Positions 8,809 to 17,404 are shown, counted from the first letter of the stretch. The stretch is 64,000 nt of DNA from Celeribacter persicus (GCF_003050785.1 NZ_QAOH01000003.1:186001-250000); one strand, 5' to 3'. A program made the numbers and translations. Notes: a model not told the origin generated them from the sequence alone.

Positions 8809-9990
8809 ATGACTCTGAGAGAAGCCGTCATCGTTTCCACGGCCCGCACACCCATCGGCAAGGCCTATCGCGGCGCGTTCAACAACCTCGAAGGTCCCGC
8901 CATGGCCGCTCATGCGGTGCGCGCCGCCGTGGCACGGGCCGGGCTCGAAGGGGGCGAAATCGAGGAAGCCGTGTTCGGCTCCGCCCTGACCCAAGGGACC
9001 ACAGGCGTCAACGTGGCCCGTCACATTGCGCTGGCCTCCGGCCTGCCCGACACCGTTGCGGGGGTCACACTCGACAGGCAATGCGCCTCCGGTCTCAATG
9101 CGATTGCCTCCGCTGCACATATGGTCATGGCCGAAGGCGTCGATGTGGCGCTTGCCGGTGGATTGGACTCTATTTCTCTGGTGCAGAACACACACTGGAA
9201 CGGTTATCGTTACAAATCTCCGGGTGTGCCGGACGCCTATTACATGTCGATGATCGAAACCGCCGAAGTCGTGGCCGAACGCTATGGCGTGACCCGCGCA
9301 GCACAGGACGCCTATGCGCTGGCATCTCAGAAAAAGACCGCGATTGCGCAGGATCAGGGTCTATTTTCCGATGAAATCGTGCCGGTCGACGCGGTCAAGA
9401 TCGTCACAGACAAGACAACGGGCGAAAGCCATGAGGAGGCAGTGACCCTCATGAAAGACGAATGCAACAGACCTTCGACCACCTTGGAAGGATTGCAGGG
9501 GCTCAAACCCGTGCTCGGCCCGGACAAATGTGTCACGGCGGGCAATGCAAGCCAGCTCTCCGACGGGGCGTCGACCTGTATCGTGATGTCGGCACAAGAG
9601 GCGGAGAGACGCGGTCTCACGCCGCTCGGGGCCTTTCGCGGCTTTGCCGTCGCGGGCTGTGCCCCGGAAGAAATGGGCATCGGTCCGGTCTTTGCCATTC
9701 CACGTCTGTTGGAGCGTGCGGGCCTAAGCATCAACGACATTGATCTTTGGGAAATCAACGAGGCCTTTGCCGCGCAACTGCTCTATTGTCGCGACCGTCT
9801 TGGTATCCCCGACGAACGGCTCAACGTCAACGGCGGGGCGATTTCCATCGGCCATCCCTATGGCATGTCCGGCGCGCGTATGACGGGGCATCTCCTGCTT
9901 GAGGGCAAACGGCGCGGAGCACGTTACGGAGTCGTCTCCATGTGCATCGGTGGCGGACAAGGTGCGGCCGGGTTGTTCGAGATTTTCTGA
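8809..9990 (+). CDS. thiolase (acetyl-CoA acyltransferase)
   Basis: 393-residue thiolase. The ATG at 8809 is preceded by GAGGAGG (8794-8800). Catalytic residues are visible: the nucleophilic Cys in [12 protein letters not shown] (near residue 89), the His in [16 protein letters not shown] and the second Cys in [25 protein letters not shown] is the conserved NEAFA motif. The usual GHPIGASGAR motif is altered to [10 protein letters not shown], which could reflect a different acyl substrate. Last gene of the operon. It would cleave a 3-oxoacyl-CoA made by the CoA-transferase into acetyl-CoA and a shorter acyl-CoA. Confidence 0.9.
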   Translation: MTLREAVIVSTARTPIGKAYRGAFNNLEGPAMAAHAVRAAVARAGLEGGEIEEAVFGSALTQGTTGVNVARHIALASGLPDTVAGVTLDRQCASGLNAIASAAHMVMAEGVDVALAGGLDSISLVQNTHWNGYRYKSPGVPDAYYMSMIETAEVVAERYGVTRAAQDAYALASQKKTAIAQDQGLFSDEIVPVDAVKIVTDKTTGESHEEAVTLMKDECNRPSTTLEGLQGLKPVLGPDKCVTAGNASQLSDGASTCIVMSAQEAERRGLTPLGAFRGFAVAGCAPEEMGIGPVFAIPRLLERAGLSINDIDLWEINEAFAAQLLYCRDRLGIPDERLNVNGGAISIGHPYGMSGARMTGHLLLEGKRRGARYGVVSMCIGGGQGAAGLFEIF

Positions 9991-10046
9991 TCTCTCTCCG
10001 ATGCCCTGAGCGCGCCACACTGTCTATCGCATCGCCACAATGGAAA

Positions 10047-10079
10047 CGGTCGCGAAGAGGCCTATGCCCTTCGCGACCG
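10047..10079 (-). terminator. terminator of yqiJ-yqiK, also facing the thiolase gene
   Basis: A perfect 11-bp stem (CGGTCGCGAAG, 10047-10057, with CTTCGCGACCG, 10069-10079) and an 11-nt loop. On the minus strand it is followed by TTTCC. It lies between the convergent thiolase and flotillin genes, and is probably used in both directions. Confidence 0.75.
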
Positions 10080-10113
10080 CCGATGATCTCACAGGTTCAA
10101 ACCGTATCCGGGT

Positions 10114-11796
10114 TCATGCCTCGGGCTCGGCCGGTTTTGCGGATTCCTTCGGTGCGGGCATCACCGCCTCTTTCACATCCAATACATCCGCCACCATCTG
10201 CCCCATACCTTTTTCCATGTTCAGCCCGACCTGCTTGCCAATGGCATCGAGCGCCGGAAGCTGGAACGCCATCTTGCGCATCTCGTCGAACGCTTGGTTG
10301 ACCAGACCGTCACCACCGGCTTTCGGCGCCCCGACACCGGAGGTGCCGCCCCCGGTCAGACCGTCGACCTTGTGAATGGTAATACCGCCGATCTTTTCGG
10401 CCGGTTTCACCATTTCCGCAACAATCTGCGGCATCGCTTCGAGCCGCGCCTTGGCGAGACGGAAGTCGATGATCGCAGCCGACAGCCCGTTTTCCGCCTC
10501 GGCCAGTGCGCGCGTCCCTTCCGCCTCGGCAAGCTTCTGGGCACGCATCCCATCGGCCTGAGCGAGTTGTTCCGCTTTCTCCGCCTCGGCGCGGATCGTC
10601 ACCTTGTCGGCCTCCGCCTGCGCCAGTTCGCGCATCGCCGCCGCCCGGTCATCCGCCGCTTCGCGCTCGGCCTTCGCCGCCACGCGGATCGAGGTCGCGT
10701 TCTTCTCGGCCTCTTCCTCGGCGGCGAGGATGGTCAGGCGTTTCTGACGCTCCCCTTCCGCCACGCGGCGCTCCGTCTCGATGGATTCGGTTGCCTTGAT
10801 CGCATCGGCCTTCGCCAGATCGGCACGCGCACGCGCCTGGCTTTCGGCTTCGGATTTTTCCGCAACCGCGATCTGGCGTTCCTGTTCGGCGATCTCGATC
10901 GCTTTGCGGCGTTCCTGTTCCGCAATCTCGATGGCCTTTTCCCGCGCGATACGGGCCTGTTGGGCAGCGGTCGCGGCCTCTTCCTGCTGACGCGCTTTCT
11001 CGGCGGCTTCGCGCGCGGAAAGCTCTTCCATCTTCACCCGTTGGGCAACGCGGGCTTCTTCCTGTTCGCGTTCGACCTCATAGCGCTGGACCTCCGCTTC
11101 CTGACGCGAACGCGCCACGGCCACTTCCGCTTCGGCCTCGATGGCGGCACGTTGTTTGCGGCTGTCGGCGATGCGCTCCGCCTGATTCTTGAGACCTTCG
11201 GCGTTGAACACGTTGTTCTCATCGAGCCCGCCGAGCGGCGTCTGATCGAGCGCGGTCAGCGACACGGATTCAAGCTCCAGACCGTTCTTGCGCAGATCCT
11301 CCGTCACCGTCTGCTGCACCTGCTGGACAAAATTCGCACGGTTCTCATGCAGATCGTCGAGGTCCATCTTGGCGGCCACGGCACGCAGACCGTCGACCAG
11401 CTTGCCTTCGACCATCTCGCGCAGCGCACGTTCATCAAAGGTGCGGTCGCCCAGCGTCTGCGCCGCCCGTGCAATACCCTCTTCGGTGGCCTGCACGGTG
11501 ACGTAGAATTCGACGCCGACATCGACCCGCATCCGGTCCTTTGTGATCAGTGCGGAATTGCCGTCACGGCGCACTTCAAGCCGGGTCGTGCGCATATTGA
11601 TCCGCGTCACCTCATGCAACACCGGCACCACCAGAGTGCCGCCGTCGATGATCACCTTGCGCCCGCCGGTGCCGGTTTTCACCAGACTGACCTCGCGGGT
11701 GGAGCGTTTGTACATGCGGGCAAAGGTCAGCGCCACAATCAGGAAGGCGACGACAATGAGCAGGAATGGCATGGCAACGCCAAGAATGAGATTCAT
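10114..11796 (-). CDS. yqiK: flotillin-like membrane protein (YqiK family)
   Basis: 560-residue SPFH/flotillin protein. One N-terminal membrane anchor (about residues 5-27), an SPFH/band-7 domain (about 30-210), then a long Ala/Glu/Arg-rich coiled coil (about 215-440) with EKAIEIAEQERRKAIEIAEQ-type repeats, and a C-terminal segment ending in Pro/Ala/Glu-rich sequence. Such proteins scaffold membrane microdomains facing the cytoplasm. The upstream neighbour at 42 bp is a YqiJ-like OB-fold membrane protein, which is the known yqiJ-yqiK (NfeD-flotillin-like) pairing and supports the call. No catalytic activity is expected. Confidence 0.9.
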   Translation of the reverse strand: MNLILGVAMPFLLIVVAFLIVALTFARMYKRSTREVSLVKTGTGGRKVIIDGGTLVVPVLHEVTRINMRTTRLEVRRDGNSALITKDRMRVDVGVEFYVTVQATEEGIARAAQTLGDRTFDERALREMVEGKLVDGLRAVAAKMDLDDLHENRANFVQQVQQTVTEDLRKNGLELESVSLTALDQTPLGGLDENNVFNAEGLKNQAERIADSRKQRAAIEAEAEVAVARSRQEAEVQRYEVEREQEEARVAQRVKMEELSAREAAEKARQQEEAATAAQQARIAREKAIEIAEQERRKAIEIAEQERQIAVAEKSEAESQARARADLAKADAIKATESIETERRVAEGERQKRLTILAAEEEAEKNATSIRVAAKAEREAADDRAAAMRELAQAEADKVTIRAEAEKAEQLAQADGMRAQKLAEAEGTRALAEAENGLSAAIIDFRLAKARLEAMPQIVAEMVKPAEKIGGITIHKVDGLTGGGTSGVGAPKAGGDGLVNQAFDEMRKMAFQLPALDAIGKQVGLNMEKGMGQMVADVLDVKEAVMPAPKESAKPAEPEA

Positions 11797-11837
11797 CTGG
11801 AATATCCTGTTTTAAGGGTCTGTTGGATCATTTGGGA

Positions 11838-12593
11838 TCACCCGAGCTGCACGAGGCGCAATTCGCCACCGCGCGGGCGCAGTACGAGAACTTCCGCGCC
11901 TTGGGGGATTTCGTCCTTGTCGGAAAGCGGCTCCAACATGGCGTAATGTGTGTTTCCGTAGCCATCGGTGATCCGCACTTGCGCCGGACTGCCGCGGCGG
12001 GCAGTGCCCACGGTGACGATGCCACGGCGACGCCCGAGACTGCGCTCGGAAATCGCCGCGGTTTCGTCACGCGGGATCAACCGGGCCAAAGCACCGGCGA
12101 TGGTGCGGGTGAGCGCAAGCGCAGGGATGAGCGCAAGCGGCACAGCAATGAGACGCGGCAACATCTGGCCAAAGATCGCCATCATCCCGGATTGCAGCAT
12201 GAGCCCCGTGCCCGCGAACAGCGCGAGGAAAATCGCCAGCCAGATGGTCAGCGGCTGTTTGCGCAGACCGAGGAAATCGGGGAGGCCGCCGGTTGTCGGA
12301 GTTGAAACCATCTCGCCGGGCGCATCGGGAAGCTCGGCTTCGGCCAATCCGATCTCGATCTCCGCTGCCAGATCGACCGGCACATCGAGTTCTGCCGCCA
12401 GTTCCGGCGCGCTCATGCCCGTAAGTTCCACATCGAGATCGGGCATGTCGCCCAAATCCGCCGAAGGCGCACCGCTCGACAGGCCGGTCGTCAACAGGAG
12501 GAGTTCGAGAAACAGCAGGAACAGGACAAGCCCGGCGGCAATCAGAAAAGGAAAAATCTCGGGACCGAGAAAAGACATGCGCAAAAACACCAT
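11838..12593 (-). CDS. yqiJ: YqiJ-like inner-membrane OB-fold protein (NfeD-related)
   Basis: 251 residues. One N-terminal membrane segment (about 10-36, rich in Leu/Phe), an acidic linker (about 40-95), further hydrophobic segments (about 115-170) and a C-terminal OB-like domain (about 185-251: GRRRGIVTVGTARRGSPAQVRI, then GNTHYAMLEPLSDKDEIPQGAEVLVL). This matches the YqiJ/NfeD type of flotillin partner, and the flotillin gene follows at 42 bp. Start: the first Met was used; a second Met five codons later is possible. No enzymatic function is predicted. Confidence 0.82.
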   Translation of the reverse strand: MVFLRMSFLGPEIFPFLIAAGLVLFLLFLELLLLTTGLSSGAPSADLGDMPDLDVELTGMSAPELAAELDVPVDLAAEIEIGLAEAELPDAPGEMVSTPTTGGLPDFLGLRKQPLTIWLAIFLALFAGTGLMLQSGMMAIFGQMLPRLIAVPLALIPALALTRTIAGALARLIPRDETAAISERSLGRRRGIVTVGTARRGSPAQVRITDGYGNTHYAMLEPLSDKDEIPQGAEVLVLRPRGGELRLVQLG

Positions 12594-12695
12594 ATTGACG
12601 TCACACCCTTCAAAGAAACCGAACCGGGCCTGACCTTACGTGCACAGACTATGGTGCCGCGATACGGCAATCAAGCTGCGATACAAGCGATCTTC

Positions 12696-12721
12696 GGAAC
12701 CCTCCGGCCCCAATGCGCGTT
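12696..12721 (+). promoter_or_regulatory. EcfG-type (general stress) promoter of the AI-2E-type gene
   Basis: GGAAC (12696-12700), 17-nt spacer, CGTT (12718-12721). This is the exact -35/-10 pair recognised by EcfG sigma factors of alphaproteobacteria. It ends 23 bp before the ATG at 12745. The ecfG gene itself lies 3 kb away. Confidence 0.75.
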
Positions 12722-12744
12722 GTCCTGCAAAACGGAGAAACAAC

Positions 12745-13791
12745 ATGACGCGAAGCGCGCGAGGGCATTGGGCCTTGATCATCTTGACCCTGATTGCCGT
12801 GATCGCGGCGCTCGACCTGTCGCAGGCGTTGCTTGCGCCATTCGTTCTGGCCTTTGTCTGTGCCGTGGTGCTTTCGCCGGTCTCCGCTTTCTGGAAACGC
12901 TGCGGTGTACCGCCCGCTCTGGGCGCACTGCTTAGCTTTTGCTGCGTGTTGAGCCTTCTGGCCGCGCTGGTCTTTCTTGCCGAGCCTTTGGTCGAACAGG
13001 CCTATGCACAAATTCCCAGCATCAAATACGAGTTGAAAGAAGGCCTCACCCATCTGCGTCAGGTGTTTCGCGGCATCAGCGATGTTACCAAGGAGGTGCA
13101 GGACACGATCGCGCCGGAAAACGCGAATTCGGACACGGCGCAATCCGTCACCTTGCCCTCTCTTGGCGATGCCCTGTTCGCGGCACCCTCTCTGGCCGCC
13201 CAAATCCTGCTTTTCGCCGGGGCGTTGTTCTTCATCCTTCTGTCGCGTGACGAGGTTTATGAGAGCCTTTCGAAAGTGCATCCCGAAGGACCGTCCGTGG
13301 CTTGTCTGCGCGATGCCGATGCCCGTGTGTCGCGGTACTTTCTGACCATCACCCTGATCAACACCTGTTTCGGCGCGCTGGTGGCCGCCGCATTGGCCGC
13401 GATCGGCCTGCCCGGTGCAATGCTTTGGGGTGTGGTCGCAGCCCTCATGAATTTCATTCTCTACATCGGACCCGCTATGGTCGCCGCCGCCCTCGTGGTG
13501 GCTGGCATCATGGGCTTTGACGGGCCTCTCTCCTTTGCCCCCGCCGCCACTTTCGTGATGCTGAACATGATGGAAGGGCAGTTCGTCACGCCAACACTGG
13601 TCGGGCGACATATGCAGGTCAATCCGCTGCTGGTGTTCCTGTCGCTCTGTTTCTGGCTCTGGCTCTGGGGGCCGGTCGGCGGGTTCGTCGCCATTCCGCT
13701 ACTGGTCTGGGGACTTGCGGTGTTCAAAGGTCTCGGACCGGATCGAACACCGCCCGACACCGAAACGCAGGATATATCTCAAACATCGTAA
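12745..13791 (+). CDS. AI-2E family (YdiK/TqsA-like) membrane protein
   Basis: 348-residue polytopic membrane protein of the AI-2E exporter-like family (PerM superfamily) with about seven or eight hydrophobic segments. The periplasmic/linker region at about 80-140 has LKEGLTHLRQVFRGISDVT. C-terminal family motifs: PGAMLWGVVAALMNFILYIG, FVMLNMMEGQFVTPTLVGRH and NPLLVFLSLCFWLWLWGPVG. The ATG at 12745 follows an SD (CGGAGAAA). The family is named for autoinducer-2 export, but many members have other or unknown cargo. The EcfG-type promoter directly upstream suggests a stress role. Confidence 0.85.
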   Translation: MTRSARGHWALIILTLIAVIAALDLSQALLAPFVLAFVCAVVLSPVSAFWKRCGVPPALGALLSFCCVLSLLAALVFLAEPLVEQAYAQIPSIKYELKEGLTHLRQVFRGISDVTKEVQDTIAPENANSDTAQSVTLPSLGDALFAAPSLAAQILLFAGALFFILLSRDEVYESLSKVHPEGPSVACLRDADARVSRYFLTITLINTCFGALVAAALAAIGLPGAMLWGVVAALMNFILYIGPAMVAAALVVAGIMGFDGPLSFAPAATFVMLNMMEGQFVTPTLVGRHMQVNPLLVFLSLCFWLWLWGPVGGFVAIPLLVWGLAVFKGLGPDRTPPDTETQDISQTS

Positions 13792-13860
13792 GGCTCACCC
13801 CGCCACGGCGGGGGCATATGTCCGACACATCCGAGACTTCAAGCCTTTCGCAAAAGGCTT

Positions 13861-13976
13861 TAAAGCGTCTGGCCTTTAACCCGAGACATCAGATAAAGGC
13901 GGGACGCGTGCAACGTTCATATGTTGCGCGGCGTTCGGCCAAAAGCTGTGTCTCAGGTTTTTGGCGGAACACTTTA
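13861..13976. repeat. 116-bp palindromic repeat, copy A
   Basis: Copy A of an intergenic element also found at 55336-55451; 103 of 116 positions are identical by my count, with no gaps. It begins TAAAGCGTC and ends GAACACTTTA, which are imperfect terminal inverted repeats. Two internal hairpins: one around the loop ACCCGAGACATC with arms built of CCTTTA/TAAAGG, and GCAACgttcatatGTTGC. The right end supplies the TAA stop codon of the minus-strand kinase gene (13974-13976). No transposase is present. Confidence 0.85.
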
Positions 13977-15722
13977 ATCCATCTCGGTGATTTCACTGTC
14001 CGTCTGCCCTTCATCAAAAGAGGCAATCGGGAAATCCACGACAACACTGAAAACCGTGGCGCCTTCCTCGACAACGAGCCTGCCGCCCAGTTGCTGGGCA
14101 AACGCCTTGATCAGATTGGTGCCAAGCCCCGTGCCACTTACCTGTTCGGGCGGCAACAGAGGCGTGCCCTTACTGTTGGACACGATGAGCCGCGCCGTAT
14201 CGGGTTCGACGGTTTTCAGACTCACTTCGATCTTCGGATGCGCCCCTTCCGGGCGACCGACGTATTTCAAGGCATTGGTCGTGGCCTCTGTCGCCAGAAG
14301 CGACAGCGGTACGGCCTGATCCGGATAGAGCACAATCGGATCATAATCCTCCGTGCTTTTCAGGTTTGCTTCATTCGTAACGCTGGCACTGACCAATTTT
14401 CCGATCGTACTGCGCATCAACTCATCGGCGCGCACCCGACCTTCGGTGGTTGTCTCATAAAGGCTGCGGTGCACGGTCGCGATGCTCATCACCCGACCCT
14501 GAACTTCCTTGAGGGCAAAACGCGCCTCCGGGGTTTTCGCCTTGCGCACCTTCATGTTCACGATGGAGGCGATGAGTTGCAGGTTGTTCTTGACCCGGTG
14601 ATGCACCTCCTTGAGCAAGACGGATTTGTCGTGAATCGTGTCCTCAAGCTCCGCCTCGTCGTGGATCACGGTCTCCGCCAGATCGTGCCAGGCGCGGTCG
14701 ATCTCGCGCAGTTCGCGCGGCAACCCCAGGTCTCGTCGACGCCGGTCATGCCGTCGGGTCGCAGCGAAATTGCGCATGTCCCGGCTCAGACGCCGGATCG
14801 GTTTGATCACCAGACGATGCACCGCGAAATAGGCTACACCGAGGCTGGTCAGCCACATGGCAATTGGAAAGATCATCGGCGTCGCCATGGCCAGGCCCGG
14901 CGCAACCGACAGCCGTTCCCGCGGCCAACTGCCAATGGCATAGACCTGATCTTGCAGAATCGGCACCACGGCAAAGACGCGCTCTTCCCCATCGTTGGTC
15001 TGCCCGGTGAAGGAAAAACGATACTGACTGGCGAGACCGACCAACGGGCGCTTGGACGGCAAGCGCCCAACCACGCCCTGAAGCCCGCCCGCCGCGCTCA
15101 GGATTTCGCCTTCCTTGTTGAAGGTGATAAGCTCGACAGGCCGGTCGACCGGTTGGTTTTCCAGCTTCATGCGCGTTTCATTATGCGGCAGGGAAACAGC
15201 CACATATCCGTCATAGGCACCGTCGCGAAATACCGGCGCGGCCAGCACGATCACCGAATTTTTGCTGATCGGCGCATTGAAAATCAGATCGCTGCGCGGG
15301 GCGGGATTCTGGAGCATCCCCTGAAAGACTTCGCGCCCCTTGAAATTGTACCCGACAGAGTCCGACCCGCATTTCAGGATGCCGTCCGCTCCGATATAGC
15401 CCGCGAAGGAAAATGCCTCGTTTTCCGAGATGAAGTCCTCAAATATCCGGCTGCAAGCCGGTGTGTCGGACTGAATCGACGGCATGACAGCGGCAAGTGC
15501 ATCGGTGGAGCCGAACCCCGTGCGGATCAGCGCCTCCTCTCCCGCCGCCGCCTGCGATGTCAGGGCCAGCAAATTGCTTTGTGCCCGCTCATCTGCTGCT
15601 TCGGAAAACTGATGGGTGATCGAAACAGCAATCAGGCCGATGGGGAAAAGCGCAATCGACAGCAGCGCTGCAATGCGCAATCCCAGCCCGTCGACATAAC
15701 GACGCCAGTTTTTCAGCTTCAC
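13974..15722 (-). CDS. membrane sensor histidine kinase of the HisKA_2 type, general stress response
   Basis: 582-residue sensor kinase. TM1 at about 17-36, a periplasmic sensor region (about 38-275, Cache/CHASE-like), TM2 at about 280-302, a HAMP-like linker, then HisKA_2 with LLKEVHHRVKNNLQLIASIV (phosphoacceptor His 374 or 375) and a HATPase_c domain with an N-box-like ATEATTNALKYV and a G-box-like GTGLGTNLIKAFAQQLGG. Its start overlaps the ecfG stop by four bases, so nepR-ecfG-kinase form one unit. Kinases of this type phosphorylate PhyR, which is encoded across the divergent promoter. The gene lies beside repeat copy A, whose end gives its stop codon. Confidence 0.88.
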   Translation of the reverse strand: MKLKNWRRYVDGLGLRIAALLSIALFPIGLIAVSITHQFSEAADERAQSNLLALTSQAAAGEEALIRTGFGSTDALAAVMPSIQSDTPACSRIFEDFISENEAFSFAGYIGADGILKCGSDSVGYNFKGREVFQGMLQNPAPRSDLIFNAPISKNSVIVLAAPVFRDGAYDGYVAVSLPHNETRMKLENQPVDRPVELITFNKEGEILSAAGGLQGVVGRLPSKRPLVGLASQYRFSFTGQTNDGEERVFAVVPILQDQVYAIGSWPRERLSVAPGLAMATPMIFPIAMWLTSLGVAYFAVHRLVIKPIRRLSRDMRNFAATRRHDRRRRDLGLPRELREIDRAWHDLAETVIHDEAELEDTIHDKSVLLKEVHHRVKNNLQLIASIVNMKVRKAKTPEARFALKEVQGRVMSIATVHRSLYETTTEGRVRADELMRSTIGKLVSASVTNEANLKSTEDYDPIVLYPDQAVPLSLLATEATTNALKYVGRPEGAHPKIEVSLKTVEPDTARLIVSNSKGTPLLPPEQVSGTGLGTNLIKAFAQQLGGRLVVEEGATVFSVVVDFPIASFDEGQTDSEITEMD

Positions 15723-16336
15723 GCAGCGTTCCCCCGGCTCGGTACGGCGGAACTCATCACGGCCATGGTTTCCTGATCGGTCAGCTCAAGCGTGTCGCCC
15801 TCTTCAAGGTCCATCAGTTCCGTCAGCCTCTGACGTGCGCGATTGACCCGGCTCTTGATCGTACCGACCGCCACATCACAGGTTTCTGCGGCCTCCTCAT
15901 AGGAAAACCCCATCGCGCCCACCAGCATCAGCGCCTCACGCTGTTCGGCCTTGAGCTGCACGAAAGCCGCTTCAAAATCGGCCATAGCGAGACGCCCGTC
16001 ATGTTCCGGTTTCATCGCAAGTGTCGCGGCAAAGGCACCATCCGTATCCTGCACCTCGCGTTTGCGTTTGCGCCGGTCGGAATAGAAGGTGTTACGCAGA
16101 ATGGTAAAGAGCCAGGCGCGCATGTTGGTTCCGACCTGAAAGGACGAGAGATTCTTCCACGCCTTGATCACTGCATCCTGCACCAGATCGTCCGCCTGAG
16201 AGGGATTGCGGGTGAGGCTGAGGGCGAAGGCGCGCATCGCGGGCAGATGGGTGACGATTTCATCGCGCGGATCGAGTTCCGGCGCGCTCAGGGAACCGAT
16301 CTGGGTCGGACTATCCTCATTGCTCATTGTGGGCAT
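15719..16336 (-). CDS. ecfG: EcfG-type extracytoplasmic-function sigma factor
   Basis: About 205 residues from the start chosen at 16336, which has AAGGA five bases upstream; the ATG at 16327 is the alternative. Sigma2 region: FALSLTRNPSQADDLVQDAV and AWLFTILRNTFYSDRRKRKR. Sigma4 region: AEQREALMLVGAMGFSYEEA and GTIKSRVNRARQRL. It overlaps the end of nepR and the beginning of the kinase gene. Known role: it directs RNA polymerase to GGAAC-N16/17-CGTT promoters during general stress, is held inactive by NepR and is freed by phosphorylated PhyR. Several exact target promoters lie nearby. Confidence 0.94.
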   Translation of the reverse strand: MPTMSNEDSPTQIGSLSAPELDPRDEIVTHLPAMRAFALSLTRNPSQADDLVQDAVIKAWKNLSSFQVGTNMRAWLFTILRNTFYSDRRKRKREVQDTDGAFAATLAMKPEHDGRLAMADFEAAFVQLKAEQREALMLVGAMGFSYEEAAETCDVAVGTIKSRVNRARQRLTELMDLEEGDTLELTDQETMAVMSSAVPSRGNAA

Positions 16337-16469
16337 CCTGTTCCTTGAGTTTCTCAAGCAGGTCCAGAAACCGGTCAGGAATCTCTTCCTCCAGCGTCTT
16401 TTGATAAACTCTTCTCAGATTTGCCTCGATCTGCTCATCGAGCTCGTGTTTTGATCTTTGCTGCGCCAT
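16317..16469 (-). CDS. nepR: NepR anti-sigma factor (50 aa)
   Basis: A 50-residue gene between the divergent promoter and ecfG. It begins MAQQRSKHELDEQIEANLRR and contains VYQKTLEEEIPDRFLDLLEK, the conserved two-helix pattern of NepR (LRRVYxxxLxExIPDRFxxLLxxL). It overlaps the ecfG start by up to 20 bases, which suggests translational coupling. NepR binds EcfG in unstressed cells and swaps to PhyR-phosphate under stress. Start by ATG at 16469. Position and motif together make the assignment strong despite the short length. Confidence 0.92.
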   Translation of the reverse strand: MAQQRSKHELDEQIEANLRRVYQKTLEEEIPDRFLDLLEKLKEQDAHNEQ

Positions 16470-16530
16470 TGTCTTTCCCGTCTCGGGCCATCTTTAAGAT
16501 GTCATCCCGAAAAAATTTAACACCGTTTTG

Positions 16531-16563
16531 GGAACCAAACGCATTTCCTCTGCGTTCGGTTCC
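16531..16563. promoter_or_regulatory. interlocked divergent EcfG promoters, nepR and phyR
   Basis: Plus strand: GGAAC 16531-16535, 17 nt, CGTT 16553-16556, for phyR (ATG 16592). Minus strand: GGAAC 16563-16559, 17 nt, CGTT 16541-16538, for nepR (ATG 16469). Both fall inside one 33-bp inverted repeat: the arms GGAACCAAACGC and GCGTTCGGTTCC are complementary at 11 of 12 positions around a 9-bp centre. Confidence 0.85.
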
Positions 16564-16591
16564 CGAGAAAATCGAAAAAAGGACGAAATTT

Positions 16592-17404
16592 ATGTCGACA
16601 GCTCCGACAGAGAAGAAACTGTCCCTGATTGTGGCCAGCCTTCTGCCTTATCTGCGCCGCTATGCGCGGGCGCTGACCGGAGATCAACAGACCGGGGACA
16701 AATATGCCGCGACAACGCTTGAGGCGCTTTTGAGCGACCGTTCGGTGTTCGATCAGATCGAAAGCCCGAAAGTGGCTTTGTTCCACGCGTTTCACCTGAT
16801 CTGGTCAAGCGCCGGGGCACCGACGGGCGAGGATGAGACAGGGCTCGCCCAACGCGCCCAGGCCCACCTGCGTCGGCTCACACCGAACACGCGCGAGGCG
16901 CTCCTTTTGCACACGATCGAAGAATTCAACCTCGATGAGGTTGCCCAGATCATGGGCACCGATGTCGATGAGGTCGAACACCTTCTGAACGTCGCGGAAA
17001 GCGAGATGGCCGACAGTATTCAGGGTCGTGTGATGGTGATCGAGGACGAAGCCATCATCGCACTGGATCTGCAAGGCATCGTCGCCGACATGGGCCACCA
17101 GATCACCGGTGTTGCCAGCATCGCGAGCGAAGCGGTGAAACTCGCGGCCGAGACCAAACCCGACCTGATCCTTTCCGACATTCAGTTGGCGGACGGCTCC
17201 TCCGGCATCGACGCGGTGAATGACATCCTGAAGAGCGCTGGCGACGTGCCGGTGATTTTCATTACCGCCTTCCCGGAACGTCTGCTGACTGGCGAACGTC
17301 CCGAACCGGCCTTCGTCATCACCAAACCCTACAGCGAAGATCAAGTTCGCTCCGCAGTGTCGCAGGCGATGTTCTTCTCCAGCACGGAAACGCTGGTGTC
17401 CTGA
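16592..17404 (+). CDS. phyR: PhyR general stress response anti-anti-sigma regulator
   Basis: 270 residues. The N-terminal half (about 8-140) is a sigma-like domain (LIVASLLPYLRRYARALTGD; TPNTREALLLHTIEEFNLDE) and the C-terminal half (about 146-265) is a receiver domain with VMVIEDEAIIALDLQ, phosphoacceptor Asp196 in LILSDIQLADG, and the conserved Lys in VITKPYSEDQ. The ATG at 16592 was chosen for the AAAAAAGGA ribosome site. On phosphorylation by the neighbouring kinase, the sigma-like domain captures NepR and frees EcfG. It is transcribed from its own EcfG promoter, giving positive feedback. Confidence 0.95.
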   Translation: MSTAPTEKKLSLIVASLLPYLRRYARALTGDQQTGDKYAATTLEALLSDRSVFDQIESPKVALFHAFHLIWSSAGAPTGEDETGLAQRAQAHLRRLTPNTREALLLHTIEEFNLDEVAQIMGTDVDEVEHLLNVAESEMADSIQGRVMVIEDEAIIALDLQGIVADMGHQITGVASIASEAVKLAAETKPDLILSDIQLADGSSGIDAVNDILKSAGDVPVIFITAFPERLLTGERPEPAFVITKPYSEDQVRSAVSQAMFFSSTETLVS

